The notes below the pieces were generated by a model. That model did no database searches. It had not been told where the DNA came from and saw nothing but the letters and a program-made list of their open reading frames with translations. From contig NC_015684.1 of NCBI RefSeq assembly GCF_000218565.1, positions 2,728,001 to 2,792,000 of the forward strand: a stretch of DNA of 64,000 nt. The letters run 5' to 3'. Shown piece by piece: positions 11,313-20,240 of the stretch (position 1 is its first letter; the number at the start of each line of letters is the position of its first letter). Source of the stretch: Afipia carboxidovorans OM5 (GTDB lineage Bacteria; Pseudomonadota; Alphaproteobacteria; Rhizobiales; Xanthobacteraceae). The translations under genes and the position numbers were made by a program.

Positions 11313-11663
11313 GACGGCCTCCGCCGGGGTGCGCTTCGGCCTCTCGCCGCAGCTAGGCAGAATTTGCCGCGTGTATGGTTAACGGAGCGTTAAAAATTGC
11401 CTCCGCGTTAACCAGTTCGACAGACGGCGTTTGGCCGGGGTGCGATGGTTTTCAATGGGATGGCCGGAAAGCCCCCGCTAAGTGCCTGATATCGCGGCCT
11501 TGAGGGGGTTGGGTTCAACCGATTCCTGGTCTATGAAAAGGGCTGGGCCCGGCGCATTTCGCCGGGCGAGTTAACGAAGGCGCGAAACCTCCTCCCCGGC
11601 CGGGTTGTTGTTTCGCGCGGGCTCACGAACGACGCCATCGGATTTCTATAAGGACGCACGCGG
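11313..11663. other. Divergent flgB / fliO intergenic region
   Basis: This 351-bp gap separates two divergent flagellar operons. It holds a perfect TTAA-N7-TTAA box near flgB (own entry) and a TTAACC half-site at 11408-11413 oriented toward fliO, plus another TTAAC near 11572. A GC-rich inverted segment around 11546-11569 (GGCCCGGCGC / GCCGGGC) may form a hairpin in the fliO leader. I found no sigma-54 GG-N10-GC match with good flanks and no small gene. Confidence 0.6.
11379..11393 (-). promoter_or_regulatory. CtrA-type box upstream of flgB operon
   Basis: On the minus strand the sequence reads TTAA-CGCTCCG-TTAACC, a perfect match to the established CtrA consensus TTAA-N7-TTAA(C). It is 67 bp upstream of the flgB start. 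Function is inferred from the motif, the target gene and the presence of cckA in the same locus. Confidence 0.8.
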
Positions 11664-12593
11664 ATGTCGCAGATATTGTGGATTTTCTTCGCCATCCTGA
11701 TCGTATTGGCCCTGATCGGCGCGCTCGCCTATCTGCTGCGCCGCTTCGCCGGGCGCGGACTGGGATCGAGCAACAGCCGCGGACGAATGCCGCGTCTCGC
11801 CGTCATCGACGCGGCCGCCGTCGACGGCCGCCGCCGCCTCGTCCTCGTCCGCCGCGACAATGTCGAACATCTCCTGATGATCGGCGGGCCAAGCGACATC
11901 GTCGTCGAGCCGAATATCGTGCGCAGCGGTTCCTCGCGCGATGCCGCTGCTCCACGTCACCCCGCGGGCACCGAGTTGCCGCCGCGGATTCCGCTCCCCG
12001 ACACCAACTGGCCGGAGCCTGAAGTTGCCGCCGAGCCGTTTGAATTGCCGGAGCCGCCCGCACCGCCTCCGCCGCCGCGTCCTTCGCGCATGCCGCTGAG
12101 CGACGAGCTTCGTCGTGCGCCGTCGCTTGCGCCCGAGCGTGGACGCGACAGCACGCCGCCTGCGCCGGAGCCGGTGATCCGCCCCGACTCCTCGCTCCGT
12201 ACCGACCGCCCCTCGCGCGTTCTGCCGCGAAGCGAGCGGATCGAGCCGTCGCTGCCGCGCGCACCGCGCCCGGAAGCGCCCCTGCCCACACGCGCTGCGC
12301 CGCGCAGTGCCGCACCTGAAATTCCTTCATCCGCCGACCAGAATCTCGCCGAGATGGCGCAGCGGCTGGAAGCAGCACTTCGCCGCCCGAGCACCCGCGT
12401 CGAGGCGACCGAGACCCGCACGGTCACAGTGAGTTCGTCCGAGCGTGTCGGCGCGCCGCCGGTGGCGCCGGAAGCTCCCGCGCCGCGCGCAGCACCCGAG
12501 CCTACCGTCGAGCCCGACCCCGCACGGCCTGCCTTCGAGAATCTCGAAGATGAAATGGCAAGCCTGCTCGGCCGCCCGAAGAACCCAACGTGA
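11664..12593 (+). CDS. fliO: FliO-like flagellar biosynthesis protein
   Basis: A 309-residue protein: single N-terminal membrane helix (about 5-27), a compact domain (about 40-85, RMPRLAVIDAAAVDGRRRLVLVRRDNVEHLLMIGG) that is the FliO core, and a long Pro/Ala/Arg-rich cytoplasmic tail unusual for shorter enteric FliO. FliO is a chaperone for assembly of the FliP export-gate ring. Its stop overlaps the GTG start of fliP (GTGA), so the two are translationally coupled, which supports the identification. Confidence 0.85.
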   Translation: MSQILWIFFAILIVLALIGALAYLLRRFAGRGLGSSNSRGRMPRLAVIDAAAVDGRRRLVLVRRDNVEHLLMIGGPSDIVVEPNIVRSGSSRDAAAPRHPAGTELPPRIPLPDTNWPEPEVAAEPFELPEPPAPPPPPRPSRMPLSDELRRAPSLAPERGRDSTPPAPEPVIRPDSSLRTDRPSRVLPRSERIEPSLPRAPRPEAPLPTRAAPRSAAPEIPSSADQNLAEMAQRLEAALRRPSTRVEATETRTVTVSSSERVGAPPVAPEAPAPRAAPEPTVEPDPARPAFENLEDEMASLLGRPKNPT

Positions 12594-13351
12594 GGCCGGC
12601 AAAACCTCCGCGTAGAGTTCTGTTTCTTTCCGTCCTGATCGCCGCCGCAACGCTGGCCACGGCCGCGGCTGCGCAGGACATCAGCATCAATTTCGGCGGT
12701 CAGGGCAATGGCGGCGTCACCGAACGCGCGATCCAGCTCATCGCACTGCTGACGGTGCTGTCGATTGCGCCTTCCATCCTCGTGATGATGACCTCGTTCA
12801 CGCGGATCGTCGTCGTGCTGTCGCTGCTGCGCACCGCACTCGGGACCGCGACCGCACCACCGAACTCGGTGATGATTGCGCTGGCGCTATTCCTCACCGG
12901 CTTCGTGATGGGGCCTGTGCTGCAGAAATCCTACGACGAAGGCGTGAAGCCGGTGATCGCCAACGAGCTTTCCGTCGAGCAGGGTTTCGAGCGTGCCGTG
13001 GGGCCGCTGCGCGGCTTCATGCAGAAGAACGTCCGCGAAAAGGACCTCAAGCTGTTCATGGATCTCTCGGGCGAACCGCCACCGGCAACGCCCGAGGAAA
13101 TGTCGCTGCGCATCCTCATCCCCGCCTTCATGATCTCCGAACTCAAACGCGCATTCGAGATCGGCTTTCTGTTGTTCCTGCCCTTCCTCATCATCGACCT
13201 CGTGGTGTCGTCGGTGCTGATGTCGATGGGCATGATGATGCTTCCACCGGTCGTGGTGTCGCTGCCATTCAAGCTGATCTTTTTCGTGCTGGTGGACGGC
13301 TGGGCGCTCGTCGCCGGCAGCCTCGTGCAAAGCTACGGCGGCGGCGGATAA
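12590..13351 (+). CDS. fliP: Flagellar export gate protein FliP
   Basis: A 253-residue FliP: cleavable signal peptide (about 1-28), then four membrane segments with SFTRIVVVLSLLRTALGTATAPPNSVMI, the helix GFVMGPVLQKSYDEGV and the C-terminal FKLIFFVLVDGWALVAGSL. FliP forms the pentameric core of the flagellar export gate. The GTG start overlaps the fliO stop by four bases. The C-terminus meets a palindromic repeat and then a convergent gene. Confidence 0.95.
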   Translation: MRPAKPPRRVLFLSVLIAAATLATAAAAQDISINFGGQGNGGVTERAIQLIALLTVLSIAPSILVMMTSFTRIVVVLSLLRTALGTATAPPNSVMIALALFLTGFVMGPVLQKSYDEGVKPVIANELSVEQGFERAVGPLRGFMQKNVREKDLKLFMDLSGEPPPATPEEMSLRILIPAFMISELKRAFEIGFLLFLPFLIIDLVVSSVLMSMGMMMLPPVVVSLPFKLIFFVLVDGWALVAGSLVQSYGGGG

Positions 13352-13368
13352 GGCCGCGGCTGCTTCTT

Positions 13369-13529
13369 CACCTCTCCCGTGGGGAGAGGTCGGAGGCGGA
13401 GCGACAGCGACGCATCCGGGTGAGGGCGTACGGTATTCAAGAGAATCTGAGGACTTGCCCCAAGTGGTTCGGGGAGCCCCCTCACCCGCTTTGCTAACGC
13501 AAAGCGACCTCTCCCCATTGGGGAGAGGT
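13369..13529. repeat. Dispersed palindromic repeat, copy A
   Basis: A 161-bp inverted-repeat element bounded by CACCTCTCCC and GGGGAGAGGT, with internal CCCTCACCCG / CGGGTGAGGG arms. The left arm (reverse complement) matches the right arm of copy C (54557-54715) almost base for base over about 60 bp, including CGTACGCCCTCACCCGGA. It sits between convergent fliP and the TPR gene. A fragment of a second repeat type (TATTGCGAGGAG, minus strand) follows at about 13533-13564. Confidence 0.85.
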
Positions 13530-13579
13530 AAAGACTCTTCGTCGCTTACGCTCCTCGCAATAACGCACACTGCCTATAG

Positions 13580-16500
13580 TCAGCGCGCCGTACTGACGTG
13601 ATCCATCTTCGGAATCGTCGGCAGCGCGCCGGTTGCCTCGGCGTCGTGAGCCGCGCTCGGAGCCTTCATGCGCGCGACCGTATCGGGGAAGCGCTTCTTC
13701 ATCTCGCGCAGAAAGCCATCGAGCGTGTCGATGGTCGCCGCCCGCTTCGCGACGCTCTCCAGTGCCGCGGTGTCGGACGACCCCGGCCGCGAGGCGATAT
13801 CGAAAGCGGCACGGTCCGATTCCGTTTCCATCTTCGGGCCGTACTTCTCGCGGAAGCGCGAAAGCCCCAGCGCGTCATTGGCGAGTGCGTAGCCGATCGC
13901 CGCGCGGATGACATCACTCTTTTCCATGTCGGTCAGCGGGCGGAAATCACGCCAGCGCTGGCCGTACAGCATCTCGATCTGCTCGGCCGATTCCCGCCAC
14001 TGCCGCGACGCCCAGTAGATGTCGGAGCGCAGGCGCGTGACTTCGCGGCCCTGAATGTTGGCGATGAGATCGAGCGCAAGATCGTGGCGGCCGACATCGC
14101 TCTGCGCGCGGCTCTCCAAGAGAAGCCGCTGCTGGCGCACCTCGCCGGCGAGGTCGGCAATCCGGGTCGAACGCAGCGCGGCGATAGCGCGCGCGGGCTT
14201 GCGGTTCATCAGATAGATCATCGCAAGGCGCGCTGCGACCTGTGCCCGCGCCGCCCCTTCAAGCCGGTGGTCGACTTGGTATTGCAGAAGCTCGCTCGCC
14301 TGATCGAGCAGATCGACCGCGACGAGCCGATCGGCCAGATGCCGGATCATCTCGTCGCCACGCCGGCCGATCGGCGTGAGATCGCGATACTGATAGAACA
14401 GACCCAACGCCTTCACCGGCGGCAGGCTGTCGCCCTTGTCGGTGAGGAATAGCTCGGAGAACAGCGCCGCCGCCTCATCCTGCGTCGCGCGGGCCGCTTC
14501 CGAATTCGGCGCGATCCGCGTCGCCGTCATCGCGGCCGCGAGCGAATCCGCATAACGCGCCTTGTCGGCATAGATGCGCGACAAGGTCTGCAACGTCCGC
14601 ACTTCGGTGCCGTCGCCCCGCCACAACACCGACAGCGTTTCGAGATCGTCGAGCGCGGCGTCCGGCTCGATCTTGTTCTGCCGCTGCAGAAGCGAGATTT
14701 CCGCAAGCGTCGCCTCTGCTGCGGAGGCACGATCCCGCGAAGCGCGCACCGCCTGATAATCGGCCAGCGCCTCGCGCTCGCGGCCAAGCGCTTCGGCAAG
14801 GCGCCCGCGCAGCAGCGTCAGCCGCATCGCCTGTTCGGGCAGCGCGCCGATGGTCTGGAGATCGTTGCTGCGCGCCGCCGCGCCGTCATAGTCGCGCACT
14901 TCGAGCGAAGCCTGCATCGCCTCGATCAGGATGATGCGCTGCAGATCGAGCGGCAGCGAGATCACCGCGGATTCGACATTCTTGAACTTCTCGCGCGCAT
15001 CCGCCCATTTGCCCAAACGCGCGCTCGCAAGCCCTTTCCAGAGCTGCGAGTCGAAGGAGCCTGCAATCTCCGGATCGTTCAGATCCTTCAACGCAGGCTC
15101 GATCCGGCCAACGAGAATGGAGGCAACCGCGCGCGCCATCAGCGCGGCCTGCTCGCCTTCCTGCGCCACGCGTGGCGGAGCGAGCGCAAGGTCGAGTGCG
15201 CCCTTCGCCTCCTGATAGAAGCCGCGCGCCAGATAGAACTTGCCGAGCGCGAGATTGGCTGCGAGCCGGCCCTCCTTCGGCGCAACCGCAGCTTCGTTGA
15301 TCAAGCGGTCGAGCCGCGGCAGGAATTCCGCCTTCTGGTTTTTCTTCCATTCGTCGGGATCGAACACGGCGCCGCCCGGCCCGCCGAGATGCTCGGATGC
15401 AACGCTCGCCGACGACAGCGTGAGCCCGCCGGGGCGGCTGATGATCACCTTGTCGGGCCGCACTTCGACCGCGAGGTCATCGGCATTGGTCGCAACCGCA
15501 ATGCCCTGCATCGCTTCGAGCAGCGAGAACTCGACGAAATTCTGCCGGCGCAGCACGCCGCGCGCGGGCAGCGACAACGCGACGACCGACAACGTATCGC
15601 CGACTTCCGGATCGCCGAAGCGCAGGAGACGGCCCGGCTGCGGCAGTGCAATGCTGACATTGGCATGGCTTGGGTCGGCGACGTTGCGCGTTGCGGTCAG
15701 CGGCAGCGAAGGCACGACATCGCGGTCGGCCAGCGTCAACACCAGCGCCTGATCGTCGCCACCGAGCGAGAAGAGTTGCGGCCGGTCAAGCTTGATCTGG
15801 ATCGCCTGCCCACCCGGCACAGCGAGCGTGTTGACGGCCGCAACCAGCGCACCGCCTTCCGCCTTGATCGGGCTGGCATCGAGCGGGCGCGTATCCGCCG
15901 CCACGATCCAGATCGAATCCGCGCGGCGGAACAGCGCCGTCGGAACATTGCCACCGAACGGAAGCGTGATGGAGAAATCGTGGCTGGTTCGCTTCGCCAG
16001 AATCGCGCGGGCGGATTCTGTTGCTGCTTTCACAACCGGCGTTTTCGCGGGCGCAGGCTCTGTATCTGGTGTAGGCGCAACCTCCGCAGCTTGCGCCTGT
16101 GACGGCTGCGGCTGCGCTGCTTCAGCCGCCTTCTCTACTGCTTGCTCGGCAACCTTGGCAGCCTGCGGTGCAGCCGCATGATGATCGGGTGTCTTGGCTT
16201 CGGCCGGCGTTAGCGCGGCCGGGGCTTCAACCGCTGGTGCGGCAGGCGCGGGCTGAACCGCAGCATGAGGCGCAGCTTCGCGCGCAGGGGCGCTCTGCGC
16301 AGGCGCAGGCAGCGTGATCGCGGGCCGCGAGCCAACCGGGCCGAGCGCCAAGCCCGCCTTCCCGGTGTCGAAACCGATGTCCACGATATAATTGCGTTCC
16401 TCGCGGAAGCCATGCACATCGACGTCGCCGACAAGCGCAATCTCGACCGACGAACTGTCGCCCGAGATCGCCTGGTTCATGCTCTTGATGTTCGAGGGCG

Positions 16501-17221
16501 CGACGACCTTGGCATCGGCCAGGTCGAACGTCAGCGCGCTCGAGAACGACAGCGTATACTTGTTGGCGTTGAGCGAAGACGAGACGCCGACGCCGTCCGG
16601 CAGTTCAAACACGAACCGCACAAAGGTCGGCTGCACCGCGGTGCGCACGCGCACGGGCGGACGCTTCTTCGCCGCTTCGGCCTGGCGCTGCATACGCAAA
16701 ATGCGCTCGGCAGCGAGCGCACGCTCGGATAGCTCCTTCACCACCTCGGCCGGCAACGGCGGCGGCAACCCGACCCATTTCTCCGGCAACAGGTCGACGT
16801 AGACCCGCTCGCCCGCAGTCATCAGGTTGACGCGGACCTTCTGATTGAGCGCAAGGCGGATCGCCGCGCCATCCGGATCGCGCCGTGCCGCGCCAATATA
16901 AGAAGGCACCGCATCGTTGAGCTGGTCGATCGACATCTCGATGGGCTTGGCGAAACGAACGATCAGCACCGCGCCCGCGACCGACACCTCGGTCGGCACC
17001 TCCTCGGCAAAGCGCATCAGGAGACGTGCATAGCCGGCCTCCTGCGTGAGCATCGCCTCGCCCCGGATCGTCTCTGCCTGCGCGGCGCGAGGCGCAACGG
17101 CGAGTACGGCCAGGAGCAACGCGCCCGCGAATGCCGCGCGCATGATGCCACACGCAGACGCAAGCCGCCCGAAGGACGCCCCCCGCTCCGTCATGGATCC
17201 CACCGCAGCCTCACCGGCCAT
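13580..17221 (-). CDS. Large secreted/anchored AMIN-like and TPR protein of the flagellar locus, function unknown
   Basis: A 1213-residue protein with an N-terminal signal or anchor (hydrophobic about 28-45, possible cleavage after AQA near 49). Next come two beta-rich segments resembling AMIN-type domains (about 55-145 and 175-285), an Ala/Pro/Glu-rich linker (about 290-400), a further beta-rich region (about 410-640) and a long helical TPR-like region (about 650-1130; e.g. LALGKFYLARGFYQEAKGALDLAL). Start chosen at 17221 (GGAGA nine bases upstream); 17194 or 17143 are possible. It is convergent with fliP and lies downstream of the fliL-fliM-DUF6468-motE-like genes, but has its own CtrA-type box. 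The architecture suggests a periplasmic scaffold acting with the flagellum or cell wall; this is inference. Confidence 0.75.
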   Translation of the reverse strand: MAGEAAVGSMTERGASFGRLASACGIMRAAFAGALLLAVLAVAPRAAQAETIRGEAMLTQEAGYARLLMRFAEEVPTEVSVAGAVLIVRFAKPIEMSIDQLNDAVPSYIGAARRDPDGAAIRLALNQKVRVNLMTAGERVYVDLLPEKWVGLPPPLPAEVVKELSERALAAERILRMQRQAEAAKKRPPVRVRTAVQPTFVRFVFELPDGVGVSSSLNANKYTLSFSSALTFDLADAKVVAPSNIKSMNQAISGDSSSVEIALVGDVDVHGFREERNYIVDIGFDTGKAGLALGPVGSRPAITLPAPAQSAPAREAAPHAAVQPAPAAPAVEAPAALTPAEAKTPDHHAAAPQAAKVAEQAVEKAAEAAQPQPSQAQAAEVAPTPDTEPAPAKTPVVKAATESARAILAKRTSHDFSITLPFGGNVPTALFRRADSIWIVAADTRPLDASPIKAEGGALVAAVNTLAVPGGQAIQIKLDRPQLFSLGGDDQALVLTLADRDVVPSLPLTATRNVADPSHANVSIALPQPGRLLRFGDPEVGDTLSVVALSLPARGVLRRQNFVEFSLLEAMQGIAVATNADDLAVEVRPDKVIISRPGGLTLSSASVASEHLGGPGGAVFDPDEWKKNQKAEFLPRLDRLINEAAVAPKEGRLAANLALGKFYLARGFYQEAKGALDLALAPPRVAQEGEQAALMARAVASILVGRIEPALKDLNDPEIAGSFDSQLWKGLASARLGKWADAREKFKNVESAVISLPLDLQRIILIEAMQASLEVRDYDGAAARSNDLQTIGALPEQAMRLTLLRGRLAEALGREREALADYQAVRASRDRASAAEATLAEISLLQRQNKIEPDAALDDLETLSVLWRGDGTEVRTLQTLSRIYADKARYADSLAAAMTATRIAPNSEAARATQDEAAALFSELFLTDKGDSLPPVKALGLFYQYRDLTPIGRRGDEMIRHLADRLVAVDLLDQASELLQYQVDHRLEGAARAQVAARLAMIYLMNRKPARAIAALRSTRIADLAGEVRQQRLLLESRAQSDVGRHDLALDLIANIQGREVTRLRSDIYWASRQWRESAEQIEMLYGQRWRDFRPLTDMEKSDVIRAAIGYALANDALGLSRFREKYGPKMETESDRAAFDIASRPGSSDTAALESVAKRAATIDTLDGFLREMKKRFPDTVARMKAPSAAHDAEATGALPTIPKMDHVSTAR

Positions 17222-17334
17222 GTGTCCGTCTCTCCGGCATGTCACTCGACATATCTTTTGGACATATCTCTTGGGCGTCTGTCGGCTTCCCGAACACCGG
17301 GCCGAAATAATCAAACCACCCTAGAATCTGCCGT

Positions 17335-17349
17335 TTAAGGCTCTGTTAA
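17335..17349 (-). promoter_or_regulatory. CtrA-type box upstream of the 1213-residue TPR gene
   Basis: TTAA-CAGAGCC-TTAA on the minus strand, a perfect TTAA-N7-TTAA, about 115 bp upstream of the preferred start at 17221. It lies in the 145-bp gap after the motE-like stop, so the TPR gene probably has its own promoter in addition to any read-through. Confidence 0.72.
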
Positions 17350-17366
17350 TCATGACCTCCCCGGCC

Positions 17367-18125
17367 TCAATTGATCGGCCGTCCTTCGATCTTCGGCAGG
17401 TCCGACAGCGAAGCCGATTTCTCCCCGCCCGCGCGGCGCGCGATCTCGACCGTCAGCCGCTCGGCGTTCTCCGGCTGCATCTGGCCGACGATATCAGAGA
17501 GCTTGCGCGGAACGATCTGCGAGGCGATCTGATAGAGCACGGCAATATCGAGGCGGTCGAACACCTTGGCGGCGTCCTTCGGCTTCATGTTCTCGTACAT
17601 CGTCACGAGGTCTTTCAGCTTCGCGGCTTCCGCCTTGGTCTTCTGCTCCTCGACGGCGGTGATGCGTGCTTCCGTCGCCTTCAACTCCTGCAGCTTGCCT
17701 TCGAGCTTCTTCTCGGCCGCTTTCACAAGGCTCTCGCGGATATCGATCTCGCGCGCGCGCGCCTCGATCTCCTGACGGCGGTTCTGCAGCCGCTCCAGCA
17801 CGGCGCGCTCCGCAGGCGACACCGCCGTTGCCGGATCGGGCGAGGCCGCGACGTCCTCGGGCCGCGTGGTCGAAACATTGCTCGCCTCCGCGGGCTTGGT
17901 GTCGGATGGAGCCTGCACCGACCCCGTAATGTCCGCAGTGTCGATCGTATTGGTGCGGCCGGTCGGGAAATTCAGATAGCTCTCCGCCCACGATTTCGGG
18001 CGCGGCGTGTCGTCCCGGAAAATATATCCGCCATCCAGAAGCAGGCCCGAGACCTTGAGCACGGCGAGACAACTCGCCGCGATCAAGAGCGTCGGAACGA
18101 TCCGGAATTCGCGGAGGAGCTTCAT
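17367..18125 (-). CDS. MotE-like / MgtE N-terminal-like flagellar protein
   Basis: A 252-residue protein: N-terminal hydrophobic helix (about 8-27), a linker, a long charged coiled coil (about 105-190, ERAVLERLQNRRQEIEARAREIDIRE) and a C-terminal domain (about 190-245) with YENMKPKDAAKVFDRLDIAVLYQIASQIVPRKLSDIVGQM, the MgtE-N-like fold shared with MotE and FliG-like middle domains. In Sinorhizobium MotE is a periplasmic chaperone of MotC; here no MotC is in the window. The start ATG overlaps the previous stop (ATGA), indicating translational coupling to the DUF6468 gene. Gene order fliL-fliM-x-motE-like is conserved in alphaproteobacteria. Confidence 0.82.
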   Translation of the reverse strand: MKLLREFRIVPTLLIAASCLAVLKVSGLLLDGGYIFRDDTPRPKSWAESYLNFPTGRTNTIDTADITGSVQAPSDTKPAEASNVSTTRPEDVAASPDPATAVSPAERAVLERLQNRRQEIEARAREIDIRESLVKAAEKKLEGKLQELKATEARITAVEEQKTKAEAAKLKDLVTMYENMKPKDAAKVFDRLDIAVLYQIASQIVPRKLSDIVGQMQPENAERLTVEIARRAGGEKSASLSDLPKIEGRPIN

Positions 18126-18547
18126 GCGGCAAGCCCACGCCGGCGCTCGGCAAAGGCCTGTGCCGCGGCGACGACCGACTTCGCATCGGCACGCGCCGGC
18201 GCCGCCGTCTCGCTGGTGGCCCGCGCCGCGACCGCGATATCGCACAGCCGCTTGAGGATCTCGCTGCCGACCGCGATCTGTTTGCCGAGCGAACCCGACA
18301 GGTCGGATGCTTCGGAGAGCTGCGCGCCGAGATTTTCATCGCACTCGCGCACCGTCACCTTGAGCCCGCCGATCGCCCGCTCGGCGATCTCGGTCGCGGT
18401 GATGAGCTCGGAGATGGTCGCCTTCAGCGACTGCTCATCGGCCTTCAAAATCTTCAGCCGCTTGTTGAGCATGCGGCAATAGACGATCGTCCACACCAGA
18501 AGGAGAGCAACGAGGCTCTCGATCGCCAGTCCCATCAGATGGCTCAT
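18122..18547 (-). CDS. DUF6468-type single-pass coiled-coil protein (PflI-position gene)
   Basis: A 141-residue protein with an N-terminal membrane helix (about 5-25), then a helical cytoplasmic or periplasmic part rich in Lys/Glu/Ala (coiled coil about 28-115). It resembles the DUF6468 family found only next to fliM in alphaproteobacteria. Its start overlaps the fliM stop by four bases and its stop overlaps the next start, so it is made together with the switch protein. In Caulobacter, from memory, the gene in this slot is pflI, which positions the flagellum at the pole; shared position is not proof of shared function. Confidence 0.78.
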   Translation of the reverse strand: MSHLMGLAIESLVALLLVWTIVYCRMLNKRLKILKADEQSLKATISELITATEIAERAIGGLKVTVRECDENLGAQLSEASDLSGSLGKQIAVGSEILKRLCDIAVAARATSETAAPARADAKSVVAAAQAFAERRRGLAA

Positions 18548-19740
18548 TGTGCCTCCATTAATTTTGTTTGTTCGTCCTGTTTTTCAAACATCGCGTAGGT
18601 GGTGCGCGGCTTGTGCAGCGGCTTCGACACCCGGATGGCGACGCGGTCGCCGACCCGCCCCATCCGCCCCTCGCTGAGTTTCACATCGCCACAGCGCACC
18701 GACACCAGCGCATCGGGGCGGATATCGAGCGGCAGCGTGTCGCCAACCTGCAGCGACATCAGTTGCTTCAACGGAATTTCGGCTTCGTAGAGCACCGCAT
18801 CGACATAAAGCTCCGCCTGCGCGATCTCGGTCGCGAGATGGCCTTCCCATATCGGATCACGGCCGAACTTTTCGCCCATGAACATCTGCAACAGCACGTT
18901 GCGGATCGGTTCGATGGTTGCATAAGGCAGCAGCAATTCGACGTTGCCGCCGCGATCTTCCATATCGACGCGCAGCCGCACCAGAATGGCGGCGTTGGCG
19001 GGACGGCTGATCGCGGCGAAGCGCGGGTTGGTCTCGAGACGATCGATCGTGAACGTCACCGGCGACAGCGGCCGGAACGCCTGCTCGGCATCCGCCAGCA
19101 CCACCTCGACGAGGCGCTTGACGAGATTGGTTTCGATCGTGGTGTAGGGCCGGCCTTCGATGCGCAGCGAGGTCTGGCCACGGCGGCCGCCGAGCAGCAC
19201 GTCGATCATCGAATAGATCAGGCTGGAATCGACGGTGAACAGCCCGAAGTTTTCCCACTCCTCGGCCTTGAAGACGGTGAGCACGCACGGCAGCGGGATC
19301 GAATTGAGATAGTCGGCGAAGCGCACCGAGGTGATGCGGTCGAGCGAGACTTCGACGTTGTCGGAGGTGAAGTTGCGCAGGCTCGTCGTCATCAACCGCA
19401 CCAGGCGGTCGAACACGATTTCGAGCATCGGCAGACGTTCGTAGGACACCATCGCCGAGTCGATGATGGCGCGAATGCCGGAATGATCTTCGAGATGAAC
19501 TTCGCTGTCATTGAAGCCGAGAAGATTGTCGATCTCCTCCTGCGACAGGACGCGCTCGCCGCTCGACTTGCCGCTGCTGAGACCGCGGCTGCCGCCGTCG
19601 ACCATGGCGGCCCACTGCTCGGCCATTGACTCGGTAAGTTCATTGGCGGCGGCTTCGGCAGCCGCCTCTTCCGGATCCTCCGAATCGAGTGCGCCCTCCC
19701 ATTGGGCGGCAAGGGCGTCCTGGTCGACGTCACCCGTCAT
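18544..19740 (-). CDS. fliM: Flagellar motor switch protein FliM
   Basis: A 398-residue FliM. The family LSQEEIDNLLGF motif (CheY-P-binding region) is at about residues 65-76, here preceded by an unusually long, acidic, Ala/Glu-rich N-terminal extension of about 60 residues. The middle domain (GIRAIIDSAMVSYERLPMLEIVFDRL onward, VLLGGRRG) binds FliG and the C-terminal SpoA domain (VSVRCGDVKLSEGRMGRVGDRVAIRV) pairs with FliN. FliM forms the C ring that sets rotation direction. It overlaps fliL and the DUF6468 gene by four bases each, forming a tight operon. Confidence 0.95.
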   Translation of the reverse strand: MTGDVDQDALAAQWEGALDSEDPEEAAAEAAANELTESMAEQWAAMVDGGSRGLSSGKSSGERVLSQEEIDNLLGFNDSEVHLEDHSGIRAIIDSAMVSYERLPMLEIVFDRLVRLMTTSLRNFTSDNVEVSLDRITSVRFADYLNSIPLPCVLTVFKAEEWENFGLFTVDSSLIYSMIDVLLGGRRGQTSLRIEGRPYTTIETNLVKRLVEVVLADAEQAFRPLSPVTFTIDRLETNPRFAAISRPANAAILVRLRVDMEDRGGNVELLLPYATIEPIRNVLLQMFMGEKFGRDPIWEGHLATEIAQAELYVDAVLYEAEIPLKQLMSLQVGDTLPLDIRPDALVSVRCGDVKLSEGRMGRVGDRVAIRVSKPLHKPRTTYAMFEKQDEQTKLMEAQ

Positions 19741-20240
19741 TGGATCACCACTTCCTTGAACAGCACCGCATTGACGCGCTCCGGCGCGATCGCGACGTTG
19801 ACGCGCTTGGTGAGTTCTTCCTTCATCCGGAACAGGCCGACGGAGCCATTGAGATCGTTGGCGCGCAGCTCGCGCAGATAGGTCTGGAACAGGTCGGTGA
19901 CGCGCGGCATCGACGGCTTCACCTTGTCGACCAGCGGAGCCTCCTTCAGCTCGAGTACGGCCTTAACCTTGAGATATTGAATCCGCTCGCCCGGATTGCT
20001 CGCGAGGTTCACAAGAATGTCGGGCACGTCGAGAAACACCGGCGGCACCACCTTGGCGGCTGCGGCATCGGCGTGTTGCGTCTCGTCATGGCTGCGCAGG
20101 AACACGAACCAGCCGAGCGCTCCGACCATCAAGGCGAGCACCACGGCACCTGCAATCATGAAAATCTTGCGCCGGCTGCTCGGCGCAGCCTCCACCGCAA
20201 CCTCAGCGGCGGATTCCTCGACCTGATCCTCGTCTGCCAT
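19737..20240 (-). CDS. fliL: Flagellar basal body-associated protein FliL
   Basis: A 167-residue FliL: short cytoplasmic N-terminus, one membrane helix (about 28-50, IFMIAGAVVLALMVGALGWFVFL), and a periplasmic stomatin-like domain with PDILVNLASNPGERIQYLKVKAVLEL and RVNAVLFKEVVIQ. FliL rings surround stator units and increase torque. The start at 20240 (MADEDQVEES) is preferred over an in-frame upstream codon that would add a non-conserved leader. It is the first gene of the leftward fliL-fliM-DUF6468-motE-like operon. Confidence 0.93.
   Translation of the reverse strand: MADEDQVEESAAEVAVEAAPSSRRKIFMIAGAVVLALMVGALGWFVFLRSHDETQHADAAAAKVVPPVFLDVPDILVNLASNPGERIQYLKVKAVLELKEAPLVDKVKPSMPRVTDLFQTYLRELRANDLNGSVGLFRMKEELTKRVNVAIAPERVNAVLFKEVVIQ

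Noticed and set aside
11546..11569. Possible riboswitch or structured leader before fliO
   Set aside because: Only a GC-rich hairpin is visible; no known riboswitch core could be recognised.
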